Assembly: GCA_964426355.1 (NCBI GenBank)
Contig: CAYRRA010000085.1
Coordinates: 1 to 18,572, forward strand
DNA from: JAJFTV01 sp964426355
Lineage (GTDB): Bacteria > Chloroflexota > Anaerolineae > Anaerolineales > Anaerolineaceae
Reading direction: 5' to 3'
Length of the DNA stretch: 18,572 nt
Shown here: positions 1-7,714 of the stretch, in pieces
Numbering within the stretch: position 1 is the first letter of the stretch
Layout of the letters: every line of letters begins with the position of its first letter
The notes under the pieces: generated by a model
The model's database searches: none
What the model saw: only the letters and a program-made list of their open reading frames with translations
Told to the model about the DNA's origin: nothing
Made by a program: the position numbers and the translations under genes

Positions 1-686
1 CTTTCATTGCGCATGTGAGTGGTGTAAATGCCATCGAACCGGGCAACTTCTTTTGCCAGCTCAATCAGTTCATCCGTTTGAGCATAACTGCCCGGTGCGT
101 AAATCAAACCTGTGGAAAGCCCATAAGCGCCACTTTGCATGGCTTCTGCCACCAATGCCCGCATGTGCGACAGTTCTTCAAGGGTGGGTGGGCGCATGGC
201 GTGCCCCATGGCAGCGATGCGAACGGTGACATTGCCCAACAAGGTTGCCACGTTAATGCCGGGGCGCGCTTCTTCGAGCAGGTTAAGAAATTCGCCAAAG
301 GTAACCTTGTCGCCGAAGAGCTGCAGGGCTTCCCCGCCGCCTAAAATTCCATCGAAACTGAGCAGCACTGCTTTGCCGTCTTTAACCAAGGGAGCGGGTG
401 AAAAGCCACAATTTCCGGTGATGACCGTGGTGATGCCCTGAAGAATTTTTTCATCTGCGTTGGGTTTTCTCAGCAGGTACAGGTCGTCATGCGTATGGAC
501 ATCGATAAAACCAGGACTGACGGTGAGCCCTTGTGCATCTATCAGGAGGTCTGCTTCGGTGGCAGGCAAAGAGGTTTCTATGGCAGCAATTTTCCCGTCG
601 CGAATACCCACATCGGCTTTGAAGGCTGGTTTTCCACTTCCGTCCAGCACCTGTCCATTTTGTATCAGAATATCGTATGTTGACAT
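1..686 (-). CDS. N-acyl-D-amino-acid deacylase (D-aminoacylase), partial
   Basis: Amidohydrolase-superfamily enzyme that hydrolyses N-acyl-D-amino acids, or a related N-acyl or dipeptide substrate, in the cytoplasm. Only the N-terminal 228 residues are in the window and the frame stays open through base 1; family members are usually near 500 residues. It opens MSTYDILIQNG, the usual small beta-sandwich start. The metal motif H64-T-H66 lies in IDVHTHDD, and TGNCGFSPAP (Cys93) is the D-aminoacylase form of the loop that supplies a metal-binding cysteine. TTHMRNE near the window edge matches the family's conserved HxRNE segment. The ATG at 686 is preceded by a GGAG-type ribosome site. It is third in an operon, 22 nt after the racemase, which fits release of D-amino acids for further conversion. 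Exact substrate is not determinable. Confidence 0.85.
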   Translation of the reverse strand, partial: MSTYDILIQNGQVLDGSGKPAFKADVGIRDGKIAAIETSLPATEADLLIDAQGLTVSPGFIDVHTHDDLYLLRKPNADEKILQGITTVITGNCGFSPAPLVKDGKAVLLSFDGILGGGEALQLFGDKVTFGEFLNLLEEARPGINVATLLGNVTVRIAAMGHAMRPPTLEELSHMRALVAEAMQSGAYGLSTGLIYAPGSYAQTDELIELAKEVARFDGIYTTHMRNE

Positions 687-708
687 GTTTGTTCTCCGGT
701 TGACTGGT

Positions 709-1404
709 TCATGCGCCGATGGCATAGTTCAATGCAGCTTCGGCATGTAGCAGCGATGTGTCGAAGAGCGGCAGGGGGGTGTCGGTCTGCTTGACCAGCA
801 ATGGGATTTCCGTACAACCCAGTATCATCCCCTGTGCGCCGCGTTCAGCCAGTTTTTCGATGATATCCAGGTAACCCTTGCGCGATTCGGGCAAGATTTT
901 TCCCGCGACCAGTTCATCATAAATTACCCGGTTAATGTATTCCTGTTCCTCTTTTTGCGGGGTGAGCACCTGGATGCCGCGCGGTTCCAGTGTTCGTTGG
1001 TAAAAGGTATTGCCCATGGTGAACATTGTGCCCAGCAGACCTACCGTGTTGAGCCCTTTGGCTTGAATGGCATCGGCAACCACATCCAGCAGGCTGAGGA
1101 TGGGGATATCCACCTGGGCGCGCACTTCTTCAACCACCAGGTGCATGGTGTTGGTGGCGATGACGATGAAATCAGCGCCGGCATCCTGAAGCCTTCTGGC
1201 AGCCTGTCCAAGACCCTCGGCGACCAGATCCCAGCGTCCGCTTCTGGGCAAATCCACATAAGGTTGGAAGCTGACGCTGTAGATGATGATCTCAGGATAA
1301 CCGTAATCGCCAAACCGTTCGGTGTAACGGTGGGTGATATATTGATAATACTCCGTGGTTGATTCAGGGCTCATACCCCCAAGAATACCGATTCTCTTGT
1401 GCAT
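709..1404 (-). CDS. Aspartate/glutamate racemase family protein (Thr/Cys type)
   Basis: Cofactor-independent amino-acid racemase of the Asp/Glu family, 231 residues, full length. The N-terminal KRIGILGGMSPEST and the C-terminal half GMILGCTEIPLL (Cys197) match the family. Enzymes of this family use two acid/base residues, normally two cysteines. Here the first position is Thr84 (IATNTMH, where PCNTxH is typical) and the second is Cys197. The E. coli YgeA L-Asp/L-Glu-specific racemase is, to my knowledge, also a Thr/Cys enzyme, so the protein may be active but with asymmetric specificity. The start codon lies 1 nt after the aminotransferase stop, with AAAGGA inside the upstream gene as ribosome site, so translation is probably coupled. 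Neighbours suggest D/L amino-acid interconversion. Confidence 0.85.
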   Translation of the reverse strand: MHKRIGILGGMSPESTTEYYQYITHRYTERFGDYGYPEIIIYSVSFQPYVDLPRSGRWDLVAEGLGQAARRLQDAGADFIVIATNTMHLVVEEVRAQVDIPILSLLDVVADAIQAKGLNTVGLLGTMFTMGNTFYQRTLEPRGIQVLTPQKEEQEYINRVIYDELVAGKILPESRKGYLDIIEKLAERGAQGMILGCTEIPLLVKQTDTPLPLFDTSLLHAEAALNYAIGA

Positions 1405-1405
1405 T

Positions 1406-2497
1406 TCATTTTCCTTTCATCGCTTCGGAAATGATATCCATCGCTTTTTGTACCAGTTGCAGGTTTGCCTGCGTGCCCATGTGACCGATTCGGAAGACCT
1501 TACCTGCCAGGTGGGCGTAATTCCCTCCCACAGCCAGCCCGCGTTCTCGAAACCGCTGGTCCAGTTCAACCCAGGAGATATGCGCCGGGACTTTGACCGC
1601 CGTTACGGTGGGAGATTGGATGGCATCCGGGACGGGGAAAGGCTCCAGACCCAATTCCGCCAGCCGGCTGCGGCAGTAAGCTGCACTGTCTGCATGGCGC
1701 TTGTAACTGTGTTCTAGCCCTTCATCCAGCAGCATCTCAAGGCTCTTGTTGAGTGCAGCAATGCCGTGCCAGTAGGGCGTGTAAGGGAAATAAAAGTTGC
1801 GCTGTGCGTTCTGGAAGGGCAGCAGGGCATCGTACCCTACATAGCCTACTTCAGCAGCAATTTCCCAGGCGCGTTCGCTCACCGTCAGAAAGGAAGTGCC
1901 TGCCGGAACGGAGAGCGCTTTTTGTGCGCCGCCCAGGCACAGGTCGATTTGACAGGCATCGCAGTTCACCGGGGCGCCACCCAGGCTGGCAACCACATCC
2001 ACGTAGAACAGCGGGACATTGTATTTGCTTTTTAGCGCGCCGAGTTCAGCTAACGGGTTGAGCGTGCCGGAGGGTGTTTCGCAGTGAACGGCGGTGATCA
2101 TTTTGGGCTTGAAAGCTGCTATGGCTTCTTCTACTTTTTTCCAATCGTTGATGGTCTCATCATCGTTAAAACCAACGCTTTGGGTTTCGGCTCCGATTGA
2201 TTTTGCCATGTCGCCAATACCGAAACCAAACAGACCGGTGCCAATAGAAAGAACGCGGTCGCCGGGGCGCAGGGTGCTTTTCAATGCGCTCCACAAGGCA
2301 ATCATGCCTTCACCGGTCATAATGACAACGCTGTTCTTTGTGCCGAAGACCTGTTTAAGACGGCTTTCTGCCTGGTTATATACTTCGAGAAATTCGGGTT
2401 CAAGGTCGGAGGAGCCAAAATTAGTCAGGTATGCTTTTAACACGTCTGGGTGGACGCTGGTAGGACCGGGAACCATTGGGACAGGGTAAGTTTGCAT
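1406..2497 (-). CDS. Class V aminotransferase (alanine-glyoxylate / serine-pyruvate type)
   Basis: PLP-dependent transaminase of the serine-pyruvate / alanine-glyoxylate aminotransferase group, 363 residues, full length. Visible marks are the N-terminal MVPGPTSVHPDVL; TGEGMIALWSAL, which contacts the cofactor phosphate; HCETPSGT near residues 138-145; Asp167 in YVDVVASLGG, which should bind the pyridine nitrogen; and the Schiff-base lysine Lys193 in GGAQKALSVPAG. RIGHMG near the C-terminus is the usual end motif. It would move an amino group between an amino acid (Ala, Ser, Asp or Gly) and an oxo acid such as glyoxylate or pyruvate. It is first gene of the operon with the racemase and D-aminoacylase. 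The ATG at 2497 has AAAGGA at 8-nt spacing. Substrate preference is not readable from sequence. Confidence 0.9.
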   Translation of the reverse strand: MQTYPVPMVPGPTSVHPDVLKAYLTNFGSSDLEPEFLEVYNQAESRLKQVFGTKNSVVIMTGEGMIALWSALKSTLRPGDRVLSIGTGLFGFGIGDMAKSIGAETQSVGFNDDETINDWKKVEEAIAAFKPKMITAVHCETPSGTLNPLAELGALKSKYNVPLFYVDVVASLGGAPVNCDACQIDLCLGGAQKALSVPAGTSFLTVSERAWEIAAEVGYVGYDALLPFQNAQRNFYFPYTPYWHGIAALNKSLEMLLDEGLEHSYKRHADSAAYCRSRLAELGLEPFPVPDAIQSPTVTAVKVPAHISWVELDQRFRERGLAVGGNYAHLAGKVFRIGHMGTQANLQLVQKAMDIISEAMKGK

Positions 2498-2556
2498 GTG
2501 GGTTTCCTTTCAGGGCAGTCGCCGCAGTGGGCGAAATGGGTATGATTTTGCTTCAA

Positions 2557-2562
2557 TTATAT
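2557..2562 (-). promoter_or_regulatory. -10 element, aminotransferase operon
   Basis: On the minus strand this is a perfect TATAAT about 60 nt upstream of the aminotransferase ATG. No good -35 box is present at 16-18 nt spacing (the best window reads GGCAGC), so the promoter is only probable and may need an activator. Confidence 0.4.
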
Positions 2563-2620
2563 GCCATCTTTTTCAGGCGCTGCCCGTTTCTGAATGATTC
2601 CGGGTAAAGATGTGAAACTG

Positions 2621-2666
2621 GTGGATCAAGCCCAGATCCCCTCTGTAAAAGTAGGGATTGATCCAC
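2621..2666. repeat. Bipartite inverted repeat in the MFS / aminotransferase gap
   Basis: GTGGATCA (2621-2628) pairs with TGATCCAC (2659-2666), and inside it ATCCC (2636-2640) pairs with GGGAT (2654-2658). This gives 13 bp of stem with a 7-nt one-sided bulge and a 13-nt loop. It lies 32 nt past the MFS stop and about 60 nt upstream of the aminotransferase -10. There is no T-run on either side, so it is not a classic intrinsic terminator. It may be a weak terminator, a 3'-end stabiliser or a protein site. Confidence 0.5.
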
Positions 2667-2698
2667 ACCTGGCAGATGATTTTCTTTCGGGGTAGTCC

Positions 2699-3904
2699 TC
2701 AGACTTCAGCGACTTGTTTTTCAACCGGAATGTCATTCTGCGGGCGAATGTTCCGGTGAATATATCCCACGGTCCAAGCCATAATCAGCGAGGCAATCGC
2801 ACCGGGCGCCCATGCGCCCAACGACCCGAGCAGGTATCCGGCAGCAGAGGGCGCAATGACGCGCGTCAGGCTTTCCAACGAGGACGAAAGCCCCAGGATG
2901 CCGCCATATTCTTCGCTTTCAACCTGTTTGGTCAGCAGGCTGTTAATGAGCGTGTTGAGCAATCCGCTTGCCAACGCCAGTGGAGCCAGAATCACCAACA
3001 GCAAAGGCAAGCTACTGGTCAGCCCCCACACCAAAAGCGTAATACCTAAAATGATCGCCGACCAGAACACCAGACGCTGCTCATTCACCCTTGCAGTGAA
3101 CCATCCAATCCCTATCCCCTGTACCAGCACAACCAGCACTCCCACATAAGCCAGGACGTAACCGGTCTTTTGTGCATTGAGCCCCAACTGGTATTGTGCA
3201 TAGAGCGGAAAAATGGATTGAAATGAGGCAAACGCCAAGCCGTAAAAGAAGCGCACATGCAGAAGCTGCCCCACTTTTGGGCGTTTCAAAGCCAGAGCAA
3301 AGTTTTGCAGAGTAAATTCCTGGCGTGCTTTCTGTGCAAGGTGTTTGCGTATTTCGGGGGTCAGCGATTCCGGCAGGAACAGGAGAACACCCATCAGGCT
3401 GATGAGCGATAATGCGGCTGCCAGGAGTGCGGGAATGGAAAAACCGTACACACTTAATGCCCCACCGATCGCTGGACCAAAAACGAACCCCAACCCAAAG
3501 GCAGCTCCGATTAACCCCAGACCTTTGGAACGGTTTTTCTCATCCGTGACATCGGTGATGTACGCCTGGGCAATGGAGATATTCCCTCCGGTAAAGCCAT
3601 CCAGCAAACGGCTGGCGAAGAGCATCCACAGCGAATCCGCCAGGGCGAGCATGATGAGGGAAACGGTGGTGCCGATGATGCTTAACACCAGCAAGGGTCG
3701 CCGACCAAAACGGTCTGAAATACGCCCCAGGATCGGTGCACCGATAAACTGTGCGGCTGCGTAAGATGCAACCAGCAGTCCGACCTGGGTGGGTGTGGCT
3801 CCGAATGTTTCAGCATAGAAGGGCAGCAGCGGCAGGATTAAACCAAAGCCGAGCAAGCCAATCGCGACAATCAAGAACAACGTGAATAATGCACCTTTTT
3901 TCAT
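2699..3904 (-). CDS. MFS transporter, DHA1/TetA-like exporter
   Basis: Membrane transporter of the major facilitator superfamily, 401 residues, with the hydrophobic pattern of about 12 transmembrane helices. Motif A of the loop between helices 2 and 3 is clear (GRISDRFGRRP, residues 60-70), and the antiporter motif C region reads GLGFVFGPAIGG, both typical of drug:H+ antiporters. The family exports lipophilic drugs or metabolites, but the substrate here is unknown. The start ATG at 3904 has AGAGG seven nt upstream. It begins 47 nt after the photolyase stop on the same strand with no terminator between, so it may be the last gene of the carH unit, though a weak promoter of its own in the gap cannot be excluded. 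The C-terminus ends in a short charged tail. Confidence 0.9.
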   Translation of the reverse strand: MKKGALFTLFLIVAIGLLGFGLILPLLPFYAETFGATPTQVGLLVASYAAAQFIGAPILGRISDRFGRRPLLVLSIIGTTVSLIMLALADSLWMLFASRLLDGFTGGNISIAQAYITDVTDEKNRSKGLGLIGAAFGLGFVFGPAIGGALSVYGFSIPALLAAALSLISLMGVLLFLPESLTPEIRKHLAQKARQEFTLQNFALALKRPKVGQLLHVRFFYGLAFASFQSIFPLYAQYQLGLNAQKTGYVLAYVGVLVVLVQGIGIGWFTARVNEQRLVFWSAIILGITLLVWGLTSSLPLLLVILAPLALASGLLNTLINSLLTKQVESEEYGGILGLSSSLESLTRVIAPSAAGYLLGSLGAWAPGAIASLIMAWTVGYIHRNIRPQNDIPVEKQVAEV

Positions 3905-3951
3905 CGAATACCTCTAAATATAAAAGAAATCAAGATGGCTCATAACTAGAA

Positions 3952-5379
3952 TTATTGACTTAAGCGGCGCGCTTCGGCGTATGCCAGCAGCGCACGTTCA
4001 CGGGATGTACGCAAGTCAACGATGGGAAGCGGATAGTCGCGCCCGATGATGCAGCTCGCGGACTGCTGCAGGTCGAGCGGCATTTCCCAGGGGACATGGA
4101 TGTAACGAACGGGCACGTTGCTGAGTTCGGGTACCCAACGGCGGACGTACTCGCCATCGGGGTCAAATTTTTTCCCTTGCAGCACCGGGTTGAATATTCT
4201 GAAATAAGGCGCTGCATCGGTGCCGGTTCCTGCAGTCCACTGCCAGCCGCCGTTATTGGCTGCCGGGTCGCCATCCAGCAGGTGCTGCATAAACCACTGC
4301 TCGCCATGCCGCCAGTCGATTAACAGGTTCTTGACCAGGAAGGAAGCAACGATCATCCGGGTACGGTTGTGCATCCATCCACAGGCGAGCAATTCGCGCA
4401 TGGCGGCGTCCACGATGGGTATGCCGGTACGCCCCTGTTGCCAGGCGTGGAGGTCAGCTTCATCTTCACGCCAGCGAATATGCTCCAGTTCAGGGCGGTA
4501 ACTGTGTTTGAGTACATGCGGAAAGTGAAAAAGGATGCTGGCGTAGAACTCACGCCAGATTAATTCATTCAACCAGGTTTCGGTTCCCTGTCGCGCCTGT
4601 GTTGTGGGTGCGTTCTGCCGCGCATCCAGTGCGGCTAAAACGACCTGGCGCGCAGAGAGCAGACCAAACCGCAGGTAAGGTGAGAGTCTTGAAGTGCCGG
4701 GTTCTGCAGGTAAATCGCGCCGGGTGTGATAGCGGTAAATGGGCGCATTTTCCCCGTGTGTAAAGGCATCCAGGCGCTGATGCGACTGCTCTTCAACGGC
4801 TGGGAACAGCGTTTCAAAGGGATGGTCGCCTGCTGGCAGTGTTTCACTGTGCAGCGAGGGTATTGCCGGTAACTTCTCTGGTATTGCCAGGACATCGCGA
4901 TGCGCCGGAAGCGGTAGGGCTTTCCAGGCGCGCATGTAGGGTGTGAAGACGGTGTAAGGGCTTCCGTCCGACTTTAAAACCGTTTGCGGGCTGTGCAGGG
5001 TGGGTGCCCCGATAAGTGTGAGGGGCAAAGATTTGCGAATGACATCATCGCGTTGGCGGGCATAAGGGCTGTGGTCACTCTCGGCGAAGATGGCGCTTGC
5101 TCCGCTTTCAACCAGAAGTTCCTTGAGTATTTTTTCTGGTTCCCCGCTGCGCAAGATGAGGCGGCTGCCAGTCTTCTCCAGGCGGGTATTGAGATGCCGC
5201 AAAGCGCTTTGCAGGAAAAGCTGTCTCACTGGTGCATGGGGTTGCGCTTGGATTAATGCCGGGTCGAGGATGAACAGCGGGATAACGCTGTGCGCTTCCT
5301 GCAGGGCAGCTTGCAGGGCGGGGTTGTCGCAAAGCCGTACATCCCGACGGACCCACCAGATGGCAGCTTTCTGCGGCAT
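3952..5379 (-). CDS. phrB: Deoxyribodipyrimidine photolyase (CPD photolyase, class I)
   Basis: FAD enzyme that splits cyclobutane pyrimidine dimers using blue or near-UV light; 475 residues, normal length. The N-terminal Rossmann-like antenna domain starts AAIWWVRRDVRLCDNPAL. The FAD domain has GTSRLSPYLRFG, WLNELIWREF, GIPIVDAAMREL, MHNRTRMIVASFLVKNLLIDW and NNGGWQWTAGTGTDAAPYF, which include the residues that bind FAD and the tryptophans of the electron-transfer chain. I place the start at the ATG at 5379: the homologous region begins at PQKAAIWW, while the 41 residues an upstream start would add overlap the preceding gene and look unlike the family. It starts 10 nt after the epimerase stop, inside the carH unit, which fits light induction of photolyase by CarH/LitR regulators as known in other bacteria. 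Confidence 0.93.
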   Translation of the reverse strand: MPQKAAIWWVRRDVRLCDNPALQAALQEAHSVIPLFILDPALIQAQPHAPVRQLFLQSALRHLNTRLEKTGSRLILRSGEPEKILKELLVESGASAIFAESDHSPYARQRDDVIRKSLPLTLIGAPTLHSPQTVLKSDGSPYTVFTPYMRAWKALPLPAHRDVLAIPEKLPAIPSLHSETLPAGDHPFETLFPAVEEQSHQRLDAFTHGENAPIYRYHTRRDLPAEPGTSRLSPYLRFGLLSARQVVLAALDARQNAPTTQARQGTETWLNELIWREFYASILFHFPHVLKHSYRPELEHIRWREDEADLHAWQQGRTGIPIVDAAMRELLACGWMHNRTRMIVASFLVKNLLIDWRHGEQWFMQHLLDGDPAANNGGWQWTAGTGTDAAPYFRIFNPVLQGKKFDPDGEYVRRWVPELSNVPVRYIHVPWEMPLDLQQSASCIIGRDYPLPIVDLRTSRERALLAYAEARRLSQ

Positions 5380-5389
5380 GCGATACCGT

Positions 5390-6340
5390 TCAGCCCTGCT
5401 TGTGTTCTGTGCGAGCCAGGTCAGGGAGTGACTGCAGCGCGTTTTCCAGGTCAGGGTATAGGAACTTAAACCCCAGTTCCTGTAAACGTTGAGGGATGGC
5501 ACGCTGACCGGTGAGCACCACGTCGGCTACTTGCCCGAATGCCAGGCGCATGGCGAAAGCAGGGACGGGCAGCCAGTACGGGCGTTGCATTAACTTTCCC
5601 AGCGTTTTGCCGAACTCGGCATTGGTGACTGCCTGTGGAGCCACCAGGTTGAAAGGACCGTGAGCACTGCGCTGTTCGATCAGGAAATGAATTGCCCTGG
5701 CTTCGTCCAGCGGGTGTATCCAGGGCAGGTATTGTTTCCCGCTGCCAAATGGACCACCGGCATACAGCTTGAAGGGCAGCATCATGCGCGGTAATGCGCC
5801 ACTTTGGGTGGATAGGTTAACACCGCTGCGGATGATGACGCGCCGTACACCCATGCTTTCCACTGCCCGGCTGGAGTCTTCCCATTCCTGTGCCAGGCTG
5901 GCTAAAAAGCCTTTACCCGGCGGATTGTCCTCGGTGATGATTTCTTCATGGGAAGAGCCATAAATACTGACGCCTGATGACTGCACCAGGACAGAAGGTT
6001 TTCGGGTTGCCATGCGGATGGCATTTGTGACCGCCATGCCCGCATGGATGCGGCTTTCGCGAATCGCTTTTTTTCTCGTTTTTGTCCAGCGCTGAGGAAA
6101 GAAACCGCTCCCTGAAATATCCTGCCCTGCCAGGTTGACAACGGCGTCGCAAGTTTCGAGGAGGTGTCCCCACCCTTCCGGCGTTTTGCCGTTCCAGCCG
6201 ACCCATTCCACGTTTTCGATTTTGCCAACCTGTTTGGCGGGGGTCCGACTGAGGATGATAACCTTGTGCCCTGCTTCGATCAGATGAGCCGATAGGGTGC
6301 GCCCGATGAAACCACTGCCACCGGTGATGAGAATATTCAT
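5390..6340 (-). CDS. TIGR01777-family NAD(P)-dependent epimerase/oxidoreductase
   Basis: Extended short-chain dehydrogenase-like protein of the YfcH / SDR39U1 group, 316 residues, full length. The nucleotide site is MNILITGGSGFIG (GxxGxxG, residues 7-13). Family marks include VVNLAGQDI, RWTKTRKKAIRESRI, the SSGVSIYG active-site strand, PWIHPLDEARAIHFLIE and the C-terminal LxxLGFKFLYPDLENAL. The biochemical function of this family is not established. In proteobacteria it often sits near photolyase and LitR genes, which is the arrangement here. The ATG is 1 nt after the carH stop, so translation is probably coupled; AAAGGCAGG in the end of carH serves as ribosome site. Confidence 0.88.
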   Translation of the reverse strand: MNILITGGSGFIGRTLSAHLIEAGHKVIILSRTPAKQVGKIENVEWVGWNGKTPEGWGHLLETCDAVVNLAGQDISGSGFFPQRWTKTRKKAIRESRIHAGMAVTNAIRMATRKPSVLVQSSGVSIYGSSHEEIITEDNPPGKGFLASLAQEWEDSSRAVESMGVRRVIIRSGVNLSTQSGALPRMMLPFKLYAGGPFGSGKQYLPWIHPLDEARAIHFLIEQRSAHGPFNLVAPQAVTNAEFGKTLGKLMQRPYWLPVPAFAMRLAFGQVADVVLTGQRAIPQRLQELGFKFLYPDLENALQSLPDLARTEHKQG

Positions 6341-6341
6341 G

Positions 6342-7655
6342 TCAACCTGCCTTTGCTAGATAAGATTTGAACCAATTGATGACCGGTGCGCCGCGTTGCT
6401 CCAGGTTTTCCTGCAGTACCTGGCAGTAAGTTTGTAAATATTCATCGAGCGACTCGTGGGGATATCCATAATGCTCGATCAATTTCGCCACCTGTCCAAT
6501 CTCTGATTTCAGCAGGTCAAGATCGCCAAAAGTCAGCGCAGCGGTAATCTTGCGCGAAAGGTGCAATTCGGCGTAATCGAGGTACTCGCGCAATGTGTTG
6601 GACAGGCGCATTTGTTCGATGACGCGGGCGTTGATGCTGAGCTGATGGTCTTGAAAATGCACCAATGCGGTTTTCAATCTTTCGTCATTGGGTTCCGCCT
6701 TTGGCATCGGGTGCTTATTCTTGAGCAAGTCTTCAATTTTCTGTGGTACCTGGGTCAGGTCTTCGCCGAGGAAGTGGGCTGCGATGCGGCGGGTGAGGGA
6801 TGGGTGTTGCGAAAAGATGTAACCACCATACGCCAGGGTTGTGTTTTCATGATGAAGATTCTGGCTCATTTCAACCAGGTGCATGGCAGTTTCAATGCGC
6901 ATGGCGCACAGGACGGTCAGGTTGGCGCGCACAGACTGAATGGTTTGCAACATACGTTCGTAGGGTACATTTTCACCCAGGTTGACTACGTTCCAACCGC
7001 GGTAGCGGAGTTGTAATGTCATCATCACACTGGGGAAGGCGTGGTATTCGCCGGGTACACAGGCAATGATGATTCGCTGGGGATGTTCGGGCGGGGGTGC
7101 GGCGCTGATCAACGCGTTCAGCCGCCTCACCGATAGTGTGGAGGCAAAATGCTCCTGCTGCACGCTGGCTTGATTGCGGTACCACATATCGCCGATGGCT
7201 GTGAGACCTTTTTGCATGATTTCAATGCATACTGTTTCCATTGGATAAAGCGCAAAAGACTGCGAGAGGATATGATCGGCTACCAGTTCATCAAAGGAAA
7301 GGCAAGCCTCGATCCATTTCTCACGCAGTTCAGAGGTTATTAATCCAAAAACACTTTCCTCAGGTTTTTTAACGCTCGGGCTGCCTTTTTGTAGCTCTTC
7401 GAGCGGGTCCTTGCCATCATCGAGAAGCGCCTGCCAATGTTGAACAATATTGCTGATGCGCATTCCTTCGCTTTGACGCTGGATGAGCCAGCGTATGGTT
7501 TGGATGTCGTATTCGGAATAAAGGCGATGCCCACCATCGGTGCGCTGCGGCACCGGCAGCCCATAACGTCTCTCCCACGCGCGCAAGGTATCTGGTTTGA
7601 TCCCGGTTTCTCGGATCACGACGCCCAAATTGTAACGAGGTGTTTTGTCAATCAT
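6342..7655 (-). CDS. carH: CarH/LitR-type B12 photoreceptor transcription regulator with C-terminal extension
   Basis: Light-responsive repressor, 437 residues. Residues 8-75 form a MerR winged helix (IRETGIKPDTLRAWERRYG, GGHRLYSEYDIQTI). Residues about 105-185 form the helical cap: Trp158 and Glu168-His169 give the W-x9-EH motif of CarH photoreceptors. Residues about 190-310 are the cobalamin domain, with GEYHAFPS carrying the probable cobalt ligand His205 and the AYGGYIF glycines. Known CarH proteins bind adenosylcobalamin, form a DNA-binding tetramer in the dark and fall apart in light. Two oddities: the residue after the cap Trp is Tyr159, whereas I recall His132 in T. thermophilus CarH; and residues about 320-437 form an extra, largely helical domain I do not recognise, where CarH proteins are usually near 300 residues. 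It heads the unit with the epimerase and phrB. No Shine-Dalgarno precedes the ATG. Confidence 0.88.
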   Translation of the reverse strand: MIDKTPRYNLGVVIRETGIKPDTLRAWERRYGLPVPQRTDGGHRLYSEYDIQTIRWLIQRQSEGMRISNIVQHWQALLDDGKDPLEELQKGSPSVKKPEESVFGLITSELREKWIEACLSFDELVADHILSQSFALYPMETVCIEIMQKGLTAIGDMWYRNQASVQQEHFASTLSVRRLNALISAAPPPEHPQRIIIACVPGEYHAFPSVMMTLQLRYRGWNVVNLGENVPYERMLQTIQSVRANLTVLCAMRIETAMHLVEMSQNLHHENTTLAYGGYIFSQHPSLTRRIAAHFLGEDLTQVPQKIEDLLKNKHPMPKAEPNDERLKTALVHFQDHQLSINARVIEQMRLSNTLREYLDYAELHLSRKITAALTFGDLDLLKSEIGQVAKLIEHYGYPHESLDEYLQTYCQVLQENLEQRGAPVINWFKSYLAKAG

Positions 7656-7661
7656 TTCTTA

Positions 7662-7690
7662 ATTATAACAAGCGAATAAAAAAATGTCAA
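7662..7690 (-). promoter_or_regulatory. carH promoter (consensus sigma-70, leaderless)
   Basis: On the minus strand TTGACA (7690-7685), a 17-nt spacer, then TATAAT (7667-7662): both hexamers perfect and spacing ideal. A start of transcription 7 nt after the -10 falls on 7655, the A of the carH ATG, so the transcript should be leaderless. The -35 box is the left arm of the inverted repeat at 7685-7714, which should make the promoter self-repressed. Confidence 0.8.
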
Positions 7691-7714
7691 TATATTGCAC
7701 AAGTAATATTGACA
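7685..7714. promoter_or_regulatory. Inverted-repeat operator shared by two divergent promoters
   Basis: TGTCAATAT (7685-7693), 12 nt, ATATTGACA (7706-7714): a perfect 9-bp inverted repeat. Each arm contains the -35 TTGACA of one of the two outward promoters. The spacer and right arm contain two TnnACA words (TGCACA, TTGACA), a pattern reported for CarH sites, although the spacing is 13 rather than 11. The likely ligand is the adjacent CarH protein; this is inference from position and symmetry. Confidence 0.7.

Noticed and set aside
3952..3961. GTCAATAA on the minus strand at the end of phrB, resembling a half-site of the carH operator
   Set aside because: It is a single imperfect half-site overlapping the phrB stop codon, with no partner arm at the proper distance.
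5380..5502. N-terminal extension of 41 residues on the photolyase
   Set aside because: It overlaps the end of the epimerase gene in another frame, has no family similarity, and the photolyase homology starts just after the ATG at 5379.
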